Position numbers and translations under genes: made by a program. A stretch of 9,770 nt of DNA from positions 1 to 9,770 of the forward strand of contig JAQTUY010000038.1 in the NCBI GenBank assembly GCA_028707105.1. Reading direction: 5' to 3'. The stretch comes from Candidatus Omnitrophota bacterium (GTDB taxonomy: Bacteria; Omnitrophota; Koll11; Gygaellales; JAQTUY01). This document shows positions 6,309-9,770 of this stretch, piece after piece. Numbering within the stretch: the stretch's first letter is position 1; each line of letters begins with the position of its first letter. Below the pieces are notes generated by a model. That model ran no database searches. It saw only the letters and a list, made by a program, of their open reading frames with translations, and was not told the DNA's origin.

Positions 6309-6430
6309 ACACCCCACGCTAATCGCACCTAGCCCTAATATGAATTAGGCTAGTGTCCGCCTTGTGGCGGAGTACCCGGCGCCTATTGGTATTGCGCCGG
6401 TATCCCCCTGTGGGGAAATTGCGTGGGTGT
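6309..6430 (-). promoter_or_regulatory. predicted five-way-junction RNA element at the end of trmD, directly upstream of rplS
   Basis: On the minus strand, ACACCCACGC (6430-6421) pairs with GCGTGGGGTGT (6319-6309), with one bulged base, closing four hairpins. Hairpin D pairs TCCCC with GGGGA (6416-6403) around an ACAG loop. Hairpin C pairs TACCGGCGC (6402-6394) with GCGCCGGGTA (6382-6373), one bulge. Hairpin B pairs TCCGCC with GGCGGA (6371-6356) around an ACAA loop. Hairpin A pairs ACTAGCCTAAT (6354-6344) with a bulged ATTAGGGCTAGGT (6339-6327). Hairpins C, B and A are separated by single bases, which suggests stacked helices. A small hairpin, GGAC/GTCC, lies at 6443-6432. The element ends 20 bases before the rplS ATG. 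An autoregulatory leader for L19 is the natural guess; I do not recognise it as the known L19 leader. An inserted structured repeat is the alternative. Confidence 0.72.
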
Positions 6431-7122
6431 TGGACCCGTGTCCAAAGGTCCGGCCTTCTTTCTTTTGTCCTTTTAACGGCTTGCTTTTTTCTCCACTCTT
6501 CAATATCTTTATGATTGCCGGATAAAAGTATTGCCGGAACTTTCATCCCTCGATAATCGGCAGGCCTTGTATACTGAGGATATTCTAATAAGTTACCTTC
6601 AAATGACTCAAAATGCAAGGATTTTTTTTCTCCCAGCACCCCGGGAAGCAAGCGCACGATACAGTCCACAAGGACCATCGCGGGAAGCTCCCCTCCTGTT
6701 AAGACATAATCCCCCACAGAGATCTCCTCATCCGCTAACCTCCGCCTCACCCTTTCATCCACTCCTTCGTAATGCCCGCAAATAAGGATCATATGCTTTA
6801 AAGCGGCGATCTTCCCGGCTGACTTCTGCGTCAGGGTCGTCCCTTGCGGCGTAAGCAATATTATACGGGGCTTTACGGACCTGGCCTTGGATTTTTTGAT
6901 TATATCCTTTACCGCCCTGAATATCGGATCAGGCTGCATAACCATACCCGGCCCCCCGCCGAAAGGCCGGTCATCCACCTTATGATGTTTATCCAGGGTA
7001 TAGTCCCGGAGGTCATGGATATATATCTTGACCTTGCCCTTGGCCTGTGCGCGTTTGATTATCGACTCGCTGAGCACGGCGTCAAACATCCCGGGAAATA
7101 TGGTGATTATGTCTATACGCAT
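6319..7122 (-). CDS. trmD: tRNA (guanine37-N1)-methyltransferase TrmD, with an unusual basic C-terminal tail
   Basis: Methylates G37 next to the anticodon with S-adenosylmethionine, preventing frameshifts. The SPOUT fold motifs are clear: [13 protein letters not shown] at the N-terminus, [14 protein letters not shown] (49-62), [13 protein letters not shown] (113-125) and [17 protein letters not shown] (133-149) of the trefoil knot, catalytic Asp153 in LVD, LLPGVLG (158-164), and [12 protein letters not shown] (181-192). The recognisable family sequence ends near RRPDLW (222-227). The last 40 residues are Arg-rich (for example YRRNTNRRR, 241-249) and are encoded by the structured RNA element upstream of rplS. 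At 267 residues the protein is longer than the common 240-255. The ATG overlaps the end of tgt by 10 bp, with GGAAAGG eight bases upstream. Confidence 0.95.
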   Translation of the reverse strand: MRIDIITIFPGMFDAVLSESIIKRAQAKGKVKIYIHDLRDYTLDKHHKVDDRPFGGGPGMVMQPDPIFRAVKDIIKKSKARSVKPRIILLTPQGTTLTQKSAGKIAALKHMILICGHYEGVDERVRRRLADEEISVGDYVLTGGELPAMVLVDCIVRLLPGVLGEKKSLHFESFEGNLLEYPQYTRPADYRGMKVPAILLSGNHKDIEEWRKKQAVKRTKERRPDLWTRVQHPRNFPTGGYRRNTNRRRVLRHKADTSLIHIRARCD

Positions 7123-8225
7123 TGATCATACCTTTCCAGGAACTCTTTTTTAAACTCCGTATACCTGTCCCGGCTTATGGCTTCCCTGGCTTTGCGCATC
7201 ATCTCCAGGTAAAAATGTATATTATGCAGCGATACCAGGCGCATCCCCAGCATCTCGCCGCAATTAAATAGATGCCGCAGGTAGGCGCGGCTGAAATTCC
7301 TGCAGGCGTAACAGCTGCAATCCTCATCCAACGGCTTATTTTCATAAGCATGCAGGGCGTTACGCACGGTTATTTTACCCTGGCTGGTAAACGCCGAACC
7401 GTTCCTTCCGTAACGGGTAGGCACGACACAATCAAACATATCTATGCCTAATTCCACTGCCTTGATGATATCCGGCGGTGTCCCTACCCCCATAAGATAA
7501 TGCGGTTTCTCCGCGGGCAGATACTGCACGGTAAAGCCGGCGATATCATACCCCAGCCCCTTAGGTTCCCCTACCGAAACCCCGCCGATGGCGTAACCGT
7601 CGAAATCCATCTCCACCAGCCTTTGAGCGCTTTCCCGGCGCAGGTCATCATATGTCGAACCCTGCACAATGCCGAACAGCAGCTGCCCCTGTCCCCTGGA
7701 AGCCGACTTAGAGCGCTGTGCCCAATCCAGGGACCTTTTCATCGCCACCTGCGCGTGGTCTTTAGCGCAGGGATAATGCACGCACTCATCCAGCTGCATC
7801 ATAATATCGGTGCCCAGGTCTGCTTGTATCTGTACCACGTCTTCGGGCGTCAAAAAATGTTTAAAACCATCTATGTGCGACTGGAATTCAACACCCTCAT
7901 CGTTTATCTTCCTTAAAAGCGCGAGGCTGAAGATCTGATAACCGCCGCTGTCGGTAAGGATCGGTTTCTGCCATCCCATAAAATTATGCAGGCCGCCCAG
8001 GTCCTTGATGACCTCTGTTCCCGGCCGCAGGAATAAATGGTAAGCGTTAGACAAGATTATCTGGGCGCCGGATTCATCCAGCTCCTTCGGTGAAATAGCC
8101 TTGACCGACCCTTGAGTGCCCACCGGCATAAAACAGGGGGTCTGGATCTCTCCGTGAGCGGTAAGTAATTGACCCAACCGCGCCTTACTATTCTTATCCT
8201 GGTGCGTTAAAGTAAAATTCATCAT
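7113..8225 (-). CDS. tgt: tRNA-guanine transglycosylase (queuosine biosynthesis)
   Basis: Exchanges G34 of Asp, Asn, His and Tyr tRNAs for the queuosine precursor preQ1. At 370 residues it has full family length. Catalytic residues are visible: Asp92 in LTDSGGYQ, the nucleophile Asp265 in MFDCVVPTR, and the zinc ligands Cys303, Cys305, Cys308 (CSCYAC) and His334 with the spacing of the Zymomonas enzyme. Cys148 (DECVHYP) and Val218 (GGVSVGE) match the bacterial preQ1-type pocket rather than the eukaryotic queuine type. The start is one of two adjacent ATGs (8225 or 8222). No ribosome binding site precedes them, and a promoter-like sequence ends eight bases upstream, so the message may be leaderless. 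It heads the tgt-trmD-rplS-rnhB-yraN unit. Confidence 0.97.
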   Translation of the reverse strand: MMNFTLTHQDKNSKARLGQLLTAHGEIQTPCFMPVGTQGSVKAISPKELDESGAQIILSNAYHLFLRPGTEVIKDLGGLHNFMGWQKPILTDSGGYQIFSLALLRKINDEGVEFQSHIDGFKHFLTPEDVVQIQADLGTDIMMQLDECVHYPCAKDHAQVAMKRSLDWAQRSKSASRGQGQLLFGIVQGSTYDDLRRESAQRLVEMDFDGYAIGGVSVGEPKGLGYDIAGFTVQYLPAEKPHYLMGVGTPPDIIKAVELGIDMFDCVVPTRYGRNGSAFTSQGKITVRNALHAYENKPLDEDCSCYACRNFSRAYLRHLFNCGEMLGMRLVSLHNIHFYLEMMRKAREAISRDRYTEFKKEFLERYDQCV

Positions 8226-8233
8226 TTGTATTT

Positions 8234-8262
8234 ATATTAACATACGAAATGGACGCTGACAA
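8234..8262 (-). promoter_or_regulatory. promoter-like sequence immediately before tgt
   Basis: On the minus strand TTGTCA (8262-8257; five of six consensus bases) and TAATAT (8239-8234; four of six) are 17 bases apart. Transcription would begin around 8227, within a few bases of the tgt ATG, leaving no room for a ribosome binding site; none is seen in the sequence. Confidence 0.5.
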
Positions 8263-8273
8263 TGCCGATAATA

Positions 8274-8320
8274 GGGACAGCGACCTATTTCTTATTTTTT
8301 GAAAAATAGGCCGCTGTCCC
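8274..8320. repeat. 47-bp REP-like palindrome between the anti-sigma gene and tgt
   Basis: GGGACAGCG plus CCTATTT (8274-8290) pairs with AAATAGG plus CGCTGTCCC (8304-8320) with a single A/C mismatch, leaving a 13-base AT-rich loop. The GGGACAG...CTGTCCC ends and the short AT-rich centre resemble repeats dispersed by REP-associated tyrosine transposases in many bacteria; that family link is from memory, not a search. No T-run follows the stem on the minus strand, so it is not a canonical terminator, but it may limit transcription leaving the DUF4349 gene. Confidence 0.65.
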
Positions 8321-8328
8321 CAATTTGA

Positions 8329-9720
8329 TCATTCGCGCTTGGATAGGCGGATGAACAGGAACCTTATGACCATAACCGTTATCACGGCTATTATGAGCAA
8401 TACCGCGCCGAGGATCGCCACCGGCAGGGCTGCCGCTACGAATTTAACGCTCTTGATACCGGCAGCTACCATGCTGTCCTGGATAAAATGTTTGCTGTCT
8501 TTTAAGGCTTTTACTGAAACCGCGGACTCGTGGAAATTAACCGTCACGGTAGTAAATGATACGGCATTATTCAAGGCCTCGATCCGGTTCTTCAGATATT
8601 CAACCTGCCTTAATATCGGGGTCAACTCCGATTCCAGCCTCATGGCTTCAGGTATGGTATTCTGCCTCTTCTGCAAGGCCTCCAACACCTTATTGTAAAC
8701 GATCATTTCCGCGTCCAGTTTAGCCTTAAGGTTGGAATACTCCTGGCTGACATCCTGGCTGCCTGTAGAGATATTCTCAACTTTACCCAACGCGCTTAAA
8801 CGGTCTAAGGCTGCGGTAAACTTATCCTTGGGGATACGCATAGTCAAGGTACCGGCCTGCCTGCCTTCCTTATCCTCATAGAAACTGGAAGCCGCCATAT
8901 ATCCACCCAATTCCTGACAGATCCTGGAGGCTGCGCCGTATGTTTCCTTGCCGTCCTCGACCTCCAATTTGACCACTCCGGTGCGGATGATATATTCGCC
9001 TACACCTGTAGCCGGTAATGAAGGCTGGATGACAATTACTGTCCCTTGGGCCGGCTCACAAACTTTTTCCTGAGCTGCCGGAAGAGCAGGAGCATACACT
9101 TTACTTGTAAAAGCCTGGCCGCTTGAACCTCTGGAAGACCCTCCAGAATAATCTTGAGAAACCTTACATTGCTCATTGCTAACGGCATAATATTTATCGT
9201 CCTTACGGCCATTTATTGACGAAACGCTTTTCTGGTTCGCAGTAGACGCCGTAGTAGTAATATATTCCTGCCTGTAATAAGGTTCGTAATGCCTTGTCGC
9301 TTTGGTGGTAAAACCAGGAGTATACTGATCGCTTATTTCATCAGTAGTTACACCGGTTACTTGCGCTAACTTATCCGGCATACCTCTTTTCACCGCGACA
9401 TTCAGACAAACCAATAGTAAGATCCCCGCCAATACTCCCGAAGGGATCATGATGGCTAATGTTCTTTTTTTCATTTTGACCTGCCCCCTTTCAAGTTCAC
9501 GGCGCACAATCTCAGCCTTAACCGAACTGTCAAAACTTTCATCCAGGGCCGGAGCCTTCCACATATTAAGCTGCGCGGAGAGCATCTTTAAGCGTTCCAA
9601 TTCTTTAGCGCAGGCATCGCACTCTTTGAGGTGCGCTTCAACTTTTTTCCGCTGCTGTTGCGTTAGCTGCCCGTCCAAATAGCCGCTTAATTCTTCCTTA
9701 ATATGTCGTCTAAACATCAT
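8329..9720 (-). CDS. anti-sigma zinc-finger protein fused to a DUF4349 ectodomain
   Basis: A 463-residue membrane protein. Residues 1-45 form a putative anti-sigma zinc finger (H30-x3-C34-x2-C37) preceded by the ELSGYLDGQL helix typical of zf-HC2 proteins. A membrane segment spans about 88-110. Residues 111-235 are a low-complexity linker rich in Ser, Thr and Tyr with two Cys (185, 221). Residues 242-455 match DUF4349: RTGVVKLEVED, GGYMAASSF, TLTMRIPKDKF, QDVSQEYSNLKAKL, a helical region likely to form a coiled coil (325-385), SFTTVTVNFHE, and a second membrane segment (about 428-457). It probably holds a sigma factor at the membrane and releases it on an envelope signal sensed outside. Its ATG overlaps the stop of the upstream sigma-like gene (ATGA). 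AAAGGGGG lies three bases before the first ATG and six before the second (9717), so the protein may start at the second Met. Confidence 0.87.
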   Translation of the reverse strand: MMFRRHIKEELSGYLDGQLTQQQRKKVEAHLKECDACAKELERLKMLSAQLNMWKAPALDESFDSSVKAEIVRRELERGQVKMKKRTLAIMIPSGVLAGILLLVCLNVAVKRGMPDKLAQVTGVTTDEISDQYTPGFTTKATRHYEPYYRQEYITTTASTANQKSVSSINGRKDDKYYAVSNEQCKVSQDYSGGSSRGSSGQAFTSKVYAPALPAAQEKVCEPAQGTVIVIQPSLPATGVGEYIIRTGVVKLEVEDGKETYGAASRICQELGGYMAASSFYEDKEGRQAGTLTMRIPKDKFTAALDRLSALGKVENISTGSQDVSQEYSNLKAKLDAEMIVYNKVLEALQKRQNTIPEAMRLESELTPILRQVEYLKNRIEALNNAVSFTTVTVNFHESAVSVKALKDSKHFIQDSMVAAGIKSVKFVAAALPVAILGAVLLIIAVITVMVIRFLFIRLSKRE

Positions 9721-9770
9721 AAACCCCCTTTGAATTCTTTCTCGTAGGGAATTAATTTGCCTTTTAGGTT
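9717..9770 (-). CDS. C-terminal end of a probable ECF-type sigma factor; starts beyond the right edge
   Basis: Seventeen codons and a TGA stop are in frame on the minus strand: NLKGKLIPYEKEFKGGL. The stop overlaps the ATG of the anti-sigma gene by four bases. The NLKGKL sequence resembles the basic tail that follows region 4 of ECF sigma factors, and cognate sigma and anti-sigma genes are usually adjacent in this order. The identification rests mostly on context, since no conserved domain lies inside the window. Confidence 0.55.
   Translation of the reverse strand, partial: NLKGKLIPYEKEFKGGL

Noticed and set aside
6309..6430. tRNA or tmRNA-like gene between trmD and rplS
   Set aside because: The closing stem with four hairpins suggested a cloverleaf, but there is no seven-base anticodon loop, T-loop or CCA end, and helix lengths do not fit a tRNA.
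7500..7916. A 138-codon open frame on the plus strand
   Set aside because: It lies wholly antisense to tgt, whose catalytic and zinc motifs are intact; the frame is a by-product of codon bias.
8274..8320. Intrinsic terminator after the anti-sigma gene
   Set aside because: The stem is long, but the minus-strand sequence after it is TATTATCGG rather than a T-run.

Overview
All twelve genes supported here lie on the minus strand, so gene order runs from the right end of the window to the left. They encode a bacterial-type acetyl-CoA synthase (AcsB), MetF, FolD and FchA, beside housekeeping translation genes. This points to an anaerobic bacterium with a Wood-Ljungdahl (reductive acetyl-CoA) pathway. 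Composition looks close to 50% GC by eye. The gene set would suit an uncultured, probably diderm lineage such as Candidatus Omnitrophota. That placement is inference; the window holds no marker that settles taxonomy.

Right end (9770-8329): the last 17 codons of a probable sigma factor overlap a gene for a zinc-finger anti-sigma protein fused to a DUF4349 ectodomain. A 47-bp REP-like palindrome follows at 8274-8320, then a promoter-like sequence at 8262-8234 that sits almost on the tgt start codon.

Middle (8225-4949): a compact translation/housekeeping operon, tgt-trmD-rplS-rnhB-yraN, with overlapping genes except at trmD/rplS. There, a predicted five-way-junction RNA of about 122 nt lies just upstream of the rplS ribosome binding site. 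The last part of the trmD reading frame runs through it.

Left (4952-1): one-carbon genes in two units. The first is fchA-folD-DUF486, driven by a consensus-like promoter that overlaps the yraN stop codon. The second is metF-flavoprotein-acsB, driven from an AT-rich promoter region. A 221-bp imperfect inverted-repeat element (2951-3171) with three internal hairpins separates them. FchA and FolD would convert 5,10-methenyl-THF to 5,10-methylene-THF, MetF would reduce that to 5-methyl-THF, and AcsB would join the methyl group with CO and CoA to give acetyl-CoA. The corrinoid protein, methyltransferase, formyl-THF synthetase and CODH subunit are not in the window.

The most notable observation is that this FolD has Gln where bifunctional FolD enzymes have the catalytic Lys of the cyclohydrolase reaction, while a separate cyclohydrolase candidate (FchA) overlaps it directly upstream. 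The second is the structured RNA element in front of rplS.
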